From: Roseateles saccharophilus
GTDB lineage: Bacteria; Pseudomonadota; Gammaproteobacteria; Burkholderiales; Burkholderiaceae_C
Reading direction: 5' to 3'
Length of the DNA: 64,000 bases
NCBI RefSeq assembly: GCF_004342485.1
Contig: NZ_SMBU01000003.1
Span: 186,001 to 250,000, forward strand
Both the position numbers and the translations under genes were made by a program. How positions within the stretch are numbered: position 1 is the first letter of the stretch; each line of letters starts with the position of its first letter. This document shows, piece by piece, positions 46,310 through 57,373 of the stretch. Under the pieces are notes generated by a model. The model saw nothing but the letters and a program-made list of their open reading frames with translations. It did no database searches and was not told the origin of the DNA.

Positions 46310-47524
46310 ATGATCTCGTCACGCTTTCGGCTGCTGGTTGCAGCCCTGGCCGCAGCGGTGAGCGCCGGTGCCGCGCAAGCCCAGAACACCACACCGGTGC
46401 TGTTCAGCTTCTCGACCGTCGGCGACTCGCGCCAGGACCCGATCACCTACGACCAGGCGAGCGTGGGCGCCACGCTCAGCGGCCAGGACGCGATCTGGCT
46501 GCAGAACACCAAGGCCTTTGCCCGCATCCTGCGCACCATCCAGGCGCAGAAGTCGACCATGCTGTTCTTCAACGGCGACATGATCAACGGCTACGGCTGG
46601 AACGCGCTGGGCTACACCTCGGACTTCGTCGCCAACAAGATCAGCGGCCCGACGACGCCGGCCAGCACCGCGGACGTCGTCAACTCCGACCTGCTCAAGG
46701 CCTATCAGCAGTACGCCTTCTGGCGCGGCCTGGTGGCGCCGGTCATGGAAACCGGCACCTACGTTTTCCCGGTGCCAGGCAACCATGAGACGGTCTGCAA
46801 GTTCTGCCCGGCCAACAGCGACAAGCAGAAGGTCGCCAAGGTCGAGAACGAACAGGCCTATGCCGCCAACATGGGCGACCTGATCCTCGACAACAGCCGC
46901 TTCAGCACGCTGCTGGGCACGCTGCCGCAGAGCTTCAACCCCGGCCCGGCGGCCGGCAGCAGCCCGGACGGCCTGACGACCGACCAGAGCAAGCTGTCCT
47001 ACAGCTTCGACTACAAGGGCTTCCATTTCGTCGTCATCAACACCGACCCGGTCGGCGCCGAAACCTCGGCCCCCACCAACTGGCTGGCGGCCGACCTGGC
47101 CGCCGCCAAGGCCCGCGGCGCGAAGAAGCTCTTCGTCTTCGGCCACAAGCCGGCCTACAACTACAACTACCAAAAAACCGGCGTCGCCAGCAGTTCGTCG
47201 CTGGACGCGACGGCGGCGACCACCGTCAAGCGCGACGCGTTCTGGACCGTCATCGAGCAATACGGCGCCACCTATTTCAGCGGCCACGAGCATGTCTACA
47301 ACATCTCCCAGCCCAAGGGCGGCGCCTACCAGGTGATCGTGGGCTCGGGCGGCTCGCCGTTCGACGACAAGGCCAGCGTGCCAGGCGCCAACCCGCTGAC
47401 CGACCGCAGCTACGCCTGGGCCACGGTGCGCGTGCATCAGGACGGCGGCGTCGACATCCTCGGCTACGGCTTCGACGAGCACTTCGGCCCGACGCAGCTG
47501 TACCAGCAGATCTACCTGCCCTGA
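46310..47524 (+). CDS. Secreted calcineurin-like metallophosphoesterase
   Basis: 404 residues with a signal peptide (LLVAALAAAVSAGAAQA). Metal-binding motifs of the family are in order: TVGDSRQD (a GDSR variant of the first DxH site), NGDMIN, PGNHE, FGHKPAYN and SGHEHVYN. It is likely a periplasmic or extracellular phosphatase or phosphodiesterase. Placement next to a PEP-CTERM protein gene suggests that both act at the cell envelope, but nothing shows a joint function. Confidence 0.88.
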   Translation: MISSRFRLLVAALAAAVSAGAAQAQNTTPVLFSFSTVGDSRQDPITYDQASVGATLSGQDAIWLQNTKAFARILRTIQAQKSTMLFFNGDMINGYGWNALGYTSDFVANKISGPTTPASTADVVNSDLLKAYQQYAFWRGLVAPVMETGTYVFPVPGNHETVCKFCPANSDKQKVAKVENEQAYAANMGDLILDNSRFSTLLGTLPQSFNPGPAAGSSPDGLTTDQSKLSYSFDYKGFHFVVINTDPVGAETSAPTNWLAADLAAAKARGAKKLFVFGHKPAYNYNYQKTGVASSSSLDATAATTVKRDAFWTVIEQYGATYFSGHEHVYNISQPKGGAYQVIVGSGGSPFDDKASVPGANPLTDRSYAWATVRVHQDGGVDILGYGFDEHFGPTQLYQQIYLP

Positions 47525-47547
47525 AGCCCCGCTTGGAGCGCATGAAC

Positions 47548-48156
47548 ATGACGACGACGAACCTTCGCCTCGCACTCGCCACGGCGGCGCTGCTGTCCAC
47601 GGCCGCGGCCCAGGCCGTGACCGTGGTGGACACGGGCACCCCCAGCAACCAGCCGCCGTTCGGCTACGCACTCGACGCGGTCGACTACGTGGCCGGCGAG
47701 GTCGACTTCGCCAACGCAACCCAGGTCGCCTCGGTGGCGGCCCACATCCTGGGCGGCACGGCCGGCGACAGCTTCACGGTGGCGCTGTATGCGGACAGCG
47801 GCGCGCACGCGCCCACCGGATCGGCCCTGTACACGGCCACGGCCAGCTACACGGCGGACGGCTGGAACGGCGTGTCGGGCCTGAACTGGGCCGTCTCGAC
47901 GGGCGCCTACTGGGTGGCCCTCGAAATCGGCGCGAACGACACGCTGAGTTCCGGCTTCGAGAACGTCGTGCTCGACCATGGCGCCCCCAAGCCGCTGGCC
48001 TTTACCGCGGCCGCATCCGGCAGCGGCTACAGCACGACCGCCAGCCCGATGAGCTTCGGCCTGCAGGTCACCGCCGTCCCCGAGCCCTCCTCCTGCCTGC
48101 TGATGCTGGCGGGCCTGGCCGGCGTGGGCGGCCTCTCTCGCCGTCAGCGGGCCTGA
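47548..48156 (+). CDS. PEP-CTERM sorted surface protein
   Basis: 202 residues from the ATG at 47548, chosen because GGAG stands nine bases upstream (an ATG at 47542 is too close). A signal peptide ends ...STAAAQA. The C-terminus has the full PEP-CTERM tripartite signal: VPEPSS, a hydrophobic helix (CLLMLAGLAGVGGL) and a basic end (SRRQRA). Such proteins are processed by exosortase and exported to the surface or exopolysaccharide. The body is a beta-rich domain of unknown role. No exosortase gene is in the window. Confidence 0.88.
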   Translation: MTTTNLRLALATAALLSTAAAQAVTVVDTGTPSNQPPFGYALDAVDYVAGEVDFANATQVASVAAHILGGTAGDSFTVALYADSGAHAPTGSALYTATASYTADGWNGVSGLNWAVSTGAYWVALEIGANDTLSSGFENVVLDHGAPKPLAFTAAASGSGYSTTASPMSFGLQVTAVPEPSSCLLMLAGLAGVGGLSRRQRA

Positions 48157-48176
48157 TACCTCGGCTGCCCTCGCAC

Positions 48177-48205
48177 AGCCCGGCCGGCCACGGCCGGGCC
48201 TTTTT
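48177..48205 (+). terminator. Intrinsic terminator after the PEP-CTERM gene
   Basis: AGCCCGGCC and GGCCGGGCC-like arms form a stem of at least 8 bp with a 6-base loop, followed by TTTTT. It lies 20 bp after the PEP-CTERM stop. Confidence 0.85.
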
Positions 48206-48251
48206 CGTTCTCTATGGCGGCGTCCGCGTCGCCGCTTGCCAGGACATCACC

Positions 48252-49589
48252 GTGGCGCACACCAGGCCAGATCCATCCAGGCCCCGCCGGCTTCGTGGCG
48301 CCGTCTTCTGCATCGCCGCCGCCATGGCCCTGCTGCCGCAGGCCCTGGTGCTCGCCTGCGGCGATGCCGTCGAGCCCACCGGCACCGACACCCACTTCCC
48401 GCTCGTCTATGGGGACAGGCCCAGCGTGGCGCAGCTGACCGAGCTGGGGCGGCAGATGTTCTCGGATGCCGGCCTGTCGGCCTCGGGCCGGCAATCCTGC
48501 GCCAGCTGCCACGACCCCAAGGCGGCCTACGGCCCGCCAAACCATCTGCTCGTTCAGCCCGGCGGGCCGGCCATGAACCGTTTCGGATTTCGCAACACGC
48601 CGTCGCTGCGCTATCTGCATGCGCCCATCGCCTTCACCGAGCACTTCTACGAGGTCGAGGTAACAGGTGGCAAGGACGACCAGGGCCCCACGGGCGGGCG
48701 GACCTGGGACGGCCGCGCCGACACCGGCCATGACCAGGCGCTGATGCCGCTGCTGGACGCCAATGAGATGGCCAACGCCAGCAAGGAGGAGATCGCCGCC
48801 CGGCTGGCCCGCGCGCCCTACGCCAAGGCCTTTGCCGCGGCCGTCTCGCCACCGGGCGAGAACGTCTTCGACGACCCGGAATCGGCCGTGCTGTGGATGA
48901 CCGTCGCGATCGAGAACTTCGAGCAGTCGCGGGCCGACTTCCATCCCTTCTCGAGCAAGTTCGACGCCTATCTGCGCGACCAGGCCCGGCTGACGCCGAC
49001 CGAGCTGCGCGGCCTCGCCCTGTTCAACGACGTGAAGAAGGGCAATTGCGCCAGCTGCCACCCCAGCCTGCACAAGAACGCCGGCGCGCGCTTCCCGATG
49101 TTCACCGACCTCGGTCACGTGGCCCTGGCCGTGCCACGCAACCGCAGCCTGGCCGTCAACAACGACCCCGGCTTCTTCGACCTGGGCCTGTGCGGCCCGC
49201 TGAGAACCGACCTGAAGGACAGGCCGGAATACTGCGGCCTGTTCCGCACCCCGACGCTGAGGAACGTGGCCCTGCGCCACCACTACTTCCACAACGGCGC
49301 CTTCGGCTCGCTGCGCGAGGTCGTGGAGTTCTACGCCACCCGAGACACCAACCCGGACAGGTGGTACCCCAAGGGCCCGGGCGGCAAGCTGCAGCGCTAC
49401 GACGACCTGCCTCGCAAGTACTGGGGCAATGTGAACATCGACGCCCCGTTCAAGCCCCTGCCCGACGGCAGGCCGCGCCTGAGCCCGCGGGACATCGACG
49501 ACATCGTCGCCTTCCTCGGCACCTTGTCCGATGGCTATGTGCCGCAGGCGGCCACTTCGGCCCGTACACGGCTTGCCGGCAAGCCCTAA
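48252..49589 (+). CDS. Dihaem cytochrome-c peroxidase (CcpA/MauG family)
   Basis: 445 residues from a GTG at 48252. After a signal peptide, two haem-binding motifs are found: Cys83-x2-Cys86-His87 (SCASCHDP) and Cys266-x2-Cys269-His270 (NCASCHPS). The FRTPTLRNVALRHHYFHNGAFGSLREVVEFY block and the overall length fit the CcpA/MauG group. It reduces peroxide or oxidises a partner in the periplasm. The stop overlaps the convergent small gene at 49586-49804. Confidence 0.9.
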   Translation: MAHTRPDPSRPRRLRGAVFCIAAAMALLPQALVLACGDAVEPTGTDTHFPLVYGDRPSVAQLTELGRQMFSDAGLSASGRQSCASCHDPKAAYGPPNHLLVQPGGPAMNRFGFRNTPSLRYLHAPIAFTEHFYEVEVTGGKDDQGPTGGRTWDGRADTGHDQALMPLLDANEMANASKEEIAARLARAPYAKAFAAAVSPPGENVFDDPESAVLWMTVAIENFEQSRADFHPFSSKFDAYLRDQARLTPTELRGLALFNDVKKGNCASCHPSLHKNAGARFPMFTDLGHVALAVPRNRSLAVNNDPGFFDLGLCGPLRTDLKDRPEYCGLFRTPTLRNVALRHHYFHNGAFGSLREVVEFYATRDTNPDRWYPKGPGGKLQRYDDLPRKYWGNVNIDAPFKPLPDGRPRLSPRDIDDIVAFLGTLSDGYVPQAATSARTRLAGKP

Positions 49590-49804
49590 GGCCCGCCCGC
49601 ACCACCCAGCTGGCCCTCCAGCTGGCCGACATCCCGGCCCAGCTCGGCGAGATAGCGGTCGCGCTCCTCGCTGCGCCACTCGGCGTCCGAGAAGCCCTTG
49701 GTGGCATAGCTGCCGCTCTGGTAGGCCACGCCCTCGCGCCGCGCCGGCAGGGTGCGGTCGGGGAACCCGCAGGAACTCCGGCGCGCGAACGCCGTCAGCA
49801 CCAC
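49586..49804 (-). CDS. Small hypothetical protein
   Basis: 72 residues from a GTG at 49804. It reads VVLTAFARRSSCGFPDRTLP, then AYQSGSYATKGFSDAEWRSE and a Leu-heptad-like end (YLAELGRDVGQLEGQL). GC3 bias is as strong as in its neighbours, which supports coding in what would otherwise be a 290-bp gap. Start and extent are uncertain, because the frame is open further upstream under the next gene. Function unknown. Confidence 0.5.
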   Translation of the reverse strand: MVLTAFARRSSCGFPDRTLPARREGVAYQSGSYATKGFSDAEWRSEERDRYLAELGRDVGQLEGQLGGAGGP

Positions 49805-49876
49805 GACATGCGGCGCCCGGAGCGCAACACCTAGACTGCCGGTTTCCTGCCTCTGCTTCCTTCCCTCCCCATCCCG

Positions 49877-50653
49877 ATGCGCCGGCGCGAATTCCTGCTC
49901 ACCCCCGGCCTGGCCGCGCCCGGCCTGGGCCTGCAGGCCCAGCCGGCGTCGCGGCCGCTGCGGGTCGTCATCGGCGCGGAGAACGACTGGTTTCCCTATT
50001 CGGGCGAGAGCCTCGGCCGCGCCGAGGGCATGACGGTGGACCTGGTGGCGGCGGCCTTCGCCGCGGTCGGCGTCGAGGCGCGCTTCGACGTGCTGCCCTA
50101 TGCCCGCTGCATGGCCCTGGCCAAGGTCGGCCAGTTGGTGGCCTGCTTCAACACGACGCGCACCGAGCTGATCGAGGCCGACTACCTGTGGCCGGCCAAG
50201 CCGATGTTCGAGGAGCGTTTCCTCATCTATGCGCGCCAGGACGGCGTCCCGGCCCGGCCCGCGCTGGGCGTGCGCGACCTCGAGGGCCAGCCGGTCGCCG
50301 TCACGCGCGGCTACGAGTACGGCAGCGAGTTCGACGCCAACCCGCGCATCGAGCGCCTCGTCACCAGCCACGACGAGAACAACTTCCGGCTCGTGCTGCG
50401 CGGCCGCGCCCGCTACACGCTGGCGCCCGACATCAATGCGCGGCTGCTGTTCCAGCGTTTTCCCGAGCTGGCGGGCCAGTTCAAGGTCGTCGGCGGGCTG
50501 AGCCTGTTCGGCATCTACACGGCCTTTTCGCGCCACCATCCCGAGTCGGCACAGACGCTGGCGGCCTTCGACGAGGGCATGCGCATCATCGGCGCCAACG
50601 GCGTGGCCAAGGCCATCCAGGAGCGCTGGCGCCAGCGGGCCGGCGGCCGCTGA
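49877..50653 (+). CDS. Periplasmic solute-binding protein (family 3)
   Basis: 258 residues. A twin-Arg-like start (MRRREFLLTPGLAAPGLG) precedes the bilobed family-3 domain: LRVVIGAENDWFPYSGES, GMTVDLVAAAFAAVGVEARFDVLPYAR and GYEYGSEFDANPRIERL. Members bind amino acids or act as sensors. No ABC permease or ATPase is nearby, so it may belong to the stand-alone group of unknown function. A TAGACT box about 40 bp upstream may be the promoter. Confidence 0.85.
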   Translation: MRRREFLLTPGLAAPGLGLQAQPASRPLRVVIGAENDWFPYSGESLGRAEGMTVDLVAAAFAAVGVEARFDVLPYARCMALAKVGQLVACFNTTRTELIEADYLWPAKPMFEERFLIYARQDGVPARPALGVRDLEGQPVAVTRGYEYGSEFDANPRIERLVTSHDENNFRLVLRGRARYTLAPDINARLLFQRFPELAGQFKVVGGLSLFGIYTAFSRHHPESAQTLAAFDEGMRIIGANGVAKAIQERWRQRAGGR

Positions 50654-50687
50654 CGCCCCCTGGCAAAATCGCCGGCTTTTTGCTGCG

Positions 50688-53033
<2,346 letters not shown>

Positions 53034-53149
53034 CCTTCGTCATCCGAGGTCGGCGCTGTCATCATCGCGCCCCGCCGGCCGTCGCGAGATGGCCGGCGCT
53101 CGCATTGCGCCGCCCAGGCGCGCGCCACCGCCCCCTCGGAGTCCCCCGC

Positions 53150-55369
53150 TTGAAATCCCCCGCCCTCGCGTCGCTGCTGCTGCTTTGCCCTGCCTTGGTC
53201 CTGGCGCAGCAGGAAGTCGACCGCGCCGCGAACAACTCGCCTTCGCCCGGCAACCAGCAGCTCGAACGCGTGTCGGTGACGCGCCAGCAGACCGACACCG
53301 ACCTGCGCCGCCGTGAGCCCGTGGCCAAGCAGCTCTACGGCCGCGAAGAGCTGGACAAGTACGGCGACACCCAACTCTCCGACGTGCTCAAGCGCCTGCC
53401 CGGCATCAATGTCTCGGGCGGCCAGCTGCGCATGCGCGGCCTGGGCGGCGCCTACACGCAGATCCTCGTCAACGGCGAACCGGCGCCGCCGGGATTCAGC
53501 CTCGACAACCTCAACCCCGCCCAGGTGGAACGCCTGGAGGTCAGCAAGGCACCCACGGCCGACCAGAGCGCCCAGGCCATCGCCGGCACGCTGAACATCA
53601 TCCTGAAGGACGCGCCGCGCGTCGTGCAGAAGGATCTGCGCGTCGGCGTCGCCTATGCGAACGAGAAGCCCGTCGTCAACGCCGGCTTCACCTATGGCGA
53701 CCGCGTCGTCGGAGGCCTGGGCTTCGTGCTGCCGATCTCGCTCTATCAGTGGCATTACAGGAGCGATGCCGACGGCGAACGCCTTGGCCGCGACGCCGGC
53801 GGCCAGCCCCAGCACCTGGCCAACACGGGGTTTGACCGTGGCTTCGGCCGCGGAATCAACCTCTCGCCGCGCCTGAACTGGAAGATGGCCGACGACGAGA
53901 CGCTGACCCTGCAGGGCTTCTTCGTCGACAACCGCTTCCACAACGAGGGCGGGAACACGACGACCGTGCTGCTCGGCAGCGCGCCGAGCAGCGTGCTGGA
54001 CACGACGCGCAACCAGGGGACCTTCGCGGCCCAGCGCGTCAACCTGCAATACAACAACCGCTTCAACGAGGACCGGCGCGTCGAGCTGCGCGCCGGTGCG
54101 GGTTCGGGCGGCGCCGACTTCGACTACAACTTCTTCGGCCGCGACAAGGACGGCAACCCGACGGTCACCCGCGAAACCACGGGCAGGAACCGCAACCACA
54201 ACGCGACGCTGTCCGGCAAATACAGCCAGTACGCCGGCGAGGCCCACACCCTCGCTGCCGGCGGCGAGCTGGAGCGCAAGGTGCGCGACGAGAACCGCCG
54301 CACCGTCGAGAACGGCCACGACCTGCTGCCCGGCATCGAGGGCCAGCCTTTCGACGCGACCATCACGCGCAGCGCCGTGTTCGCCCAGGACGAATGGGAG
54401 ATCAACCCCCAGTGGTCGGCCTATTTCGGCGTGCGCCACGAGCAGATCAAGACCGACAGCAAGGGCAGCCAGGACGGCGTCGGCAGCAGCGACTTCTCCA
54501 GCATCAGCAAGGTCACGACGCCGGTGCTGCACCTGAACTTCAAGCCCGACCCCAAGGGCCGCGACCTCGTGCGCGCCAGCCTGACGCGCAGCTACAAGGC
54601 GCCCGATGTGCAGCAGCTCATCAACCGCCCGACCATCAACACCAGCTACCCGGTCAGCGGCCCCAACACACAGACCGCGCCCGACCGCGTCGGCAACCCC
54701 ATGCTGAAGCCCGAGCTGGCGACCGGCCTGGACGTCGCCTACGAAAGCTATCTGCCGGCCGGCGGCCTGGTTTCGGTCGGCGTCTTCCATCGCCGCATCA
54801 CGGGCCTGATGCGCAACAGCCTGGCGCTGGAGACGGTGGCCTGGTCCACGCAGCAGCGCTGGGTGTCCAAGCCCATCAACCTCAGCAAGGCCACGACCGA
54901 TGGGCTGGAGCTGGAGGTCAAGGGCCGCGCGGGCGAACTCTTCCCCAGCCTGTTCGAGCCGACCACGGCACTGAGCCTGCGCGCCTCGCTGAACCTCTAC
55001 CGCTCCAAGGTCGCGGACATCCCCGGCCCCGACAACCGCCTGGAAGGCCAGCAGCCCTGGCAGTTCAACTTCGGCGCCGATTACCGGCTCAAGAGCCTGC
55101 CACTGAGCATGGGCTTCAGCGCCCAGATCGCACCCAGGTTCGACGTGACCCAGAGCGCACTGCAGAGCCAGCAGACCCTGGCCAGCCGCTCGCTCGACGC
55201 CTTCGGGGCCTGGCAGCTCGGCAGGCAGGACAGCCTGCGCCTGAGTGCCAACGGCCTGCTCCAGCCCAAGCAGGGCACCCTGGTCGCCATCACCGGCCTG
55301 GCGGACTTCAACCTGAACGAGCGCAAGCCCGTGCCCTGGTGGGCGCTGAACTGGGAACACAAGTTCTGA
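53150..55369 (+). CDS. TonB-dependent receptor (second)
   Basis: 739 residues from a TTG at 53150, preceded by GGAG eight bases upstream; this start gives a clean signal peptide (KSPALASLLLLCPALVLAQ), whereas the upstream frame does not. A plug domain (VAKQLYGREELDKYGDTQLS, VLKRLPGINVSGGQLRMRGL) is followed by a barrel ending NWEHKF, the outer-membrane signature. It transports an unknown ligand with TonB-ExbBD energy. No riboswitch is evident upstream. Confidence 0.88.
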   Translation: MKSPALASLLLLCPALVLAQQEVDRAANNSPSPGNQQLERVSVTRQQTDTDLRRREPVAKQLYGREELDKYGDTQLSDVLKRLPGINVSGGQLRMRGLGGAYTQILVNGEPAPPGFSLDNLNPAQVERLEVSKAPTADQSAQAIAGTLNIILKDAPRVVQKDLRVGVAYANEKPVVNAGFTYGDRVVGGLGFVLPISLYQWHYRSDADGERLGRDAGGQPQHLANTGFDRGFGRGINLSPRLNWKMADDETLTLQGFFVDNRFHNEGGNTTTVLLGSAPSSVLDTTRNQGTFAAQRVNLQYNNRFNEDRRVELRAGAGSGGADFDYNFFGRDKDGNPTVTRETTGRNRNHNATLSGKYSQYAGEAHTLAAGGELERKVRDENRRTVENGHDLLPGIEGQPFDATITRSAVFAQDEWEINPQWSAYFGVRHEQIKTDSKGSQDGVGSSDFSSISKVTTPVLHLNFKPDPKGRDLVRASLTRSYKAPDVQQLINRPTINTSYPVSGPNTQTAPDRVGNPMLKPELATGLDVAYESYLPAGGLVSVGVFHRRITGLMRNSLALETVAWSTQQRWVSKPINLSKATTDGLELEVKGRAGELFPSLFEPTTALSLRASLNLYRSKVADIPGPDNRLEGQQPWQFNFGADYRLKSLPLSMGFSAQIAPRFDVTQSALQSQQTLASRSLDAFGAWQLGRQDSLRLSANGLLQPKQGTLVAITGLADFNLNERKPVPWWALNWEHKF

Positions 55370-55439
55370 GGGGCGCTGCCCTCGACGCCGTCCCGGCCGC
55401 GTCACTCCGCGCGGCCGCCCTCGGCTATCTTGTCGGGCG

Positions 55440-56528
55440 ATGACTTCCGCTGCCCTTCAAGTATTTGCCGGCCCCGCCGCCAGGGCGCGCCTGGCCGAAC
55501 GCGGCCTGCGCGCCGAGGATGTCGGCCTGATTCCCGCCGCCGCCGGCGGCCCCAAGGGGCTGATCCTCAACGGCCTGGACCGCCACGTCTTCGGCGACTG
55601 GCTGCCGCAGAGCCGCCAGACCGTCCACCTCGTCGGCGCCAGCATCGGCGCCTGGCGCATGGCCACGGCCGCGCTGGCCCACCGGGACGTCGCCGCCGCC
55701 TTCGACACGATGGCCGAGGCCTATGTGACGCAGGAATACGACGTGCTGCCGGGCGAGAAGCGCCCGCGGCCCGAGGGCGTCAGCCGGCGCTTCGGCGAGA
55801 TCCTCGGCGGGATCTTCCAGGGCCGAGAGTCGGAAGTGCTGGCCCATCCGCGGCTGCGCCTGCATGTCGTCACGTCGCGCGGACGCGCCGGCCTGCTGGC
55901 GCGCGAAGGCCGGCTGCGCACGCCGCTGGGCTACCTCGGCGCCTTCGCGGCCAACGCGCTGTCGCGCCCGCTGCTGGGCCGCTTTCTGGAGCGCGTCGTC
56001 TTCTCCGACCCGCGCGACCGCCTGCCGCTGAAGCTGAACGACTTCACGAGCCGCGAGGTGCATCTGTCGCGCGCCAATCTGCGCGGCGCGCTGCTGGCGA
56101 GCTGCTCCATCCCGTTCTGGCTGCAGGCCCAGCACGACCTGCCCGGCGCGCCGCGCGGTGCCTACTGGGACGGCGGCATCACCGACTACCACCTGCATCT
56201 GGACTACCGCGCGCTGCAGGCCTCGGGCGCGCCGCTGGTGCTCTATCCCCATTTCCAGCGCCAGGTCGTGCCGGGCTGGCTGGACAAGGCGCTGAAGCAT
56301 CGCCACCGCTCGACCGCCTTCCTCGACAACGTCGTGCTGCTGTGCCCGTCGCCGGATTGGATCGGCAAGCTGCCTGGCGCCAAGCTGCCCGACCGCAACG
56401 ATTTCATGGCGCTGGACGCGGGCGAGCGCCGCCGCCGCTGGCGTGTCGGCGTGGCCGAGAGCCAGCGCCTGGCGGACGAGTTCGACGCCCTCGTGCGCCG
56501 CGAACGGATCGAAGCGCTGCCGCTCTGA
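55440..56528 (+). CDS. Patatin-like phospholipase
   Basis: 362 residues. The nucleophile Ser lies in GASIGAWRMA (GxSxG) and the catalytic Asp in AYWDGGITDYH (DG[AG]); an oxyanion Gly-rich stretch is seen as AAAGGPKGL. It probably hydrolyses phospholipids or neutral lipids in the cytoplasm or at the membrane. A TATCTT box ends 8 bp before the ATG and no Shine-Dalgarno sequence is seen. Confidence 0.88.
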   Translation: MTSAALQVFAGPAARARLAERGLRAEDVGLIPAAAGGPKGLILNGLDRHVFGDWLPQSRQTVHLVGASIGAWRMATAALAHRDVAAAFDTMAEAYVTQEYDVLPGEKRPRPEGVSRRFGEILGGIFQGRESEVLAHPRLRLHVVTSRGRAGLLAREGRLRTPLGYLGAFAANALSRPLLGRFLERVVFSDPRDRLPLKLNDFTSREVHLSRANLRGALLASCSIPFWLQAQHDLPGAPRGAYWDGGITDYHLHLDYRALQASGAPLVLYPHFQRQVVPGWLDKALKHRHRSTAFLDNVVLLCPSPDWIGKLPGAKLPDRNDFMALDAGERRRRWRVGVAESQRLADEFDALVRRERIEALPL

Positions 56529-56625
56529 GCAGCTACCGACTGTTGCAGTCACCCAGTCAACCGACAGCGGGCGACCGAACGTTACAGCGGCAGCCGTCCC
56601 CTTGCCGGACGGAGGACCTCCCCTC

Positions 56626-57180
56626 ATGAAACTCCGCCATCGCCCCCTGTTGCGCTCTGCCGCCCTCGTCACGCTGGGCAGCGCCCTGCTGGCGGGCTGT
56701 GTCGTCGCACCGGTGCACCGCGCCCCCCCGCCCGCCTACAGCCCGCCGCCGGTCGGCTATGCCGAGCCGGCGCCTGGCGGCTACTACGGCGGCAACGAGT
56801 CCGGTTACGGCGGCCGCTATGCCGATGTCCGCTATGGCACCGTGGCTGCCATCGAACCGCTCGGCAACCAGCCTCGCAGTTCCGGCGCCGGCGCCATTGC
56901 AGGCGGCCTGATCGGCGGCGTGATCGGCCACGAGATCGGCCGCGACATGGGCGGCCCGCGCGGTGACGGTGGCAAGGTGGGCGCCGTGCTCGGTGCCGTC
57001 GGCGGTGCGGTCATCGGCGACCAGATCGAGCGCGACGGCAGCCGGGGTCCGGCGGGCTACCGGGTCTGGATACGCCTGGACGGCGGTGGCGACCAGAACC
57101 TGCAGCTCGCCAACCCGGGTGATCTTCGCGTTGGCGAACGGGTGCGCCTCGCCGACGGGCAGTTGCAGCGCCTGCGCTGA
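56626..57180 (+). CDS. Glycine-zipper outer-membrane lipoprotein (SlyB/17-kDa type)
   Basis: 184 residues from ATG 56626 with a GGAGG ribosome binding site. A lipobox LLAGCV is followed by a Pro/Tyr-rich linker and the glycine-zipper 2TM domain (AGAIAGGLIGGVIGHEIGRDMGG, VGAVLGAVGGAVIGDQIE). Members stabilise the outer membrane. It lies just upstream of the thrS leader; the thrS promoter seems to overlap its last codons. Confidence 0.9.
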   Translation: MKLRHRPLLRSAALVTLGSALLAGCVVAPVHRAPPPAYSPPPVGYAEPAPGGYYGGNESGYGGRYADVRYGTVAAIEPLGNQPRSSGAGAIAGGLIGGVIGHEIGRDMGGPRGDGGKVGAVLGAVGGAVIGDQIERDGSRGPAGYRVWIRLDGGGDQNLQLANPGDLRVGERVRLADGQLQRLR

Positions 57181-57193
57181 CTGGCCCTAGAAT
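57163..57193 (+). promoter_or_regulatory. Candidate promoter of the thrS leader
   Basis: TTGCAG at 57163-57168 and TAGAAT at 57188-57193 are separated by 19 bp. The transcript would begin near 57200, about 37 bp before the leader peptide start. The -35 overlaps the end of the lipoprotein gene. The spacing is longer than ideal, so the assignment is tentative. Confidence 0.45.
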
Positions 57194-57236
57194 TGCCGCT
57201 CCCTCCCCTCACAAGAGCGAGAAAGGCACCCTGGTT

Positions 57237-57278
57237 ATGACACCGCGAACTACGACCACCACCTTCACCGGTAAATAG
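57237..57278 (+). CDS. Threonine-rich leader peptide of thrS
   Basis: A 13-codon gene encodes MTPRTTTTTFTGK and a TAG stop. Seven of 13 residues are Thr, using ACA, ACT, ACG and ACC codons, so all Thr tRNAs are probed. GAAAGG stands ten bases upstream as ribosome binding site. The next gene product is threonyl-tRNA synthetase. The arrangement equals the leader peptides of amino-acid biosynthesis operons, in which ribosome stalling at the regulatory codons lets transcription pass the terminator. Confidence 0.85.
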   Translation: MTPRTTTTTFTGK

Positions 57279-57280
57279 TC

Positions 57281-57347
57281 GGCCGCGGCACGTCACGTCT
57301 TCTCGCCTTCGGGCAATAAACAAGCGCGGCACCTGGCCGCGCTTTTT
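57281..57347 (+). promoter_or_regulatory. Transcription attenuator of thrS (antiterminator and terminator)
   Basis: The terminator is AGCGCGGC (57323-57330), a 5-base loop and GCCGCGCT (57336-57343), followed by TTTTTG and TTTT. GGCCGCG at 57281-57287, three bases after the leader stop, repeats the terminator's right arm (57335-57341), so it can pair with CGCGGC of the left arm (57325-57330) as antiterminator. The CCGCG in the second and third leader codons can pair with CGCGG at 57284-57288 as protector. Stalling at the Thr codons would free 57281-57287 to form the antiterminator. Confidence 0.8.
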
Positions 57348-57373
57348 GTTTTCTGCCCCTGAACGGAGCACCC

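Noticed and set aside
53073-53098. An 8-bp hairpin (CGCCGGCC...GGCCGGCG) after tex as a terminator
   Set aside because: No T-run follows the stem. Such GC palindromes are common in this sequence, so it was not listed as a terminator.
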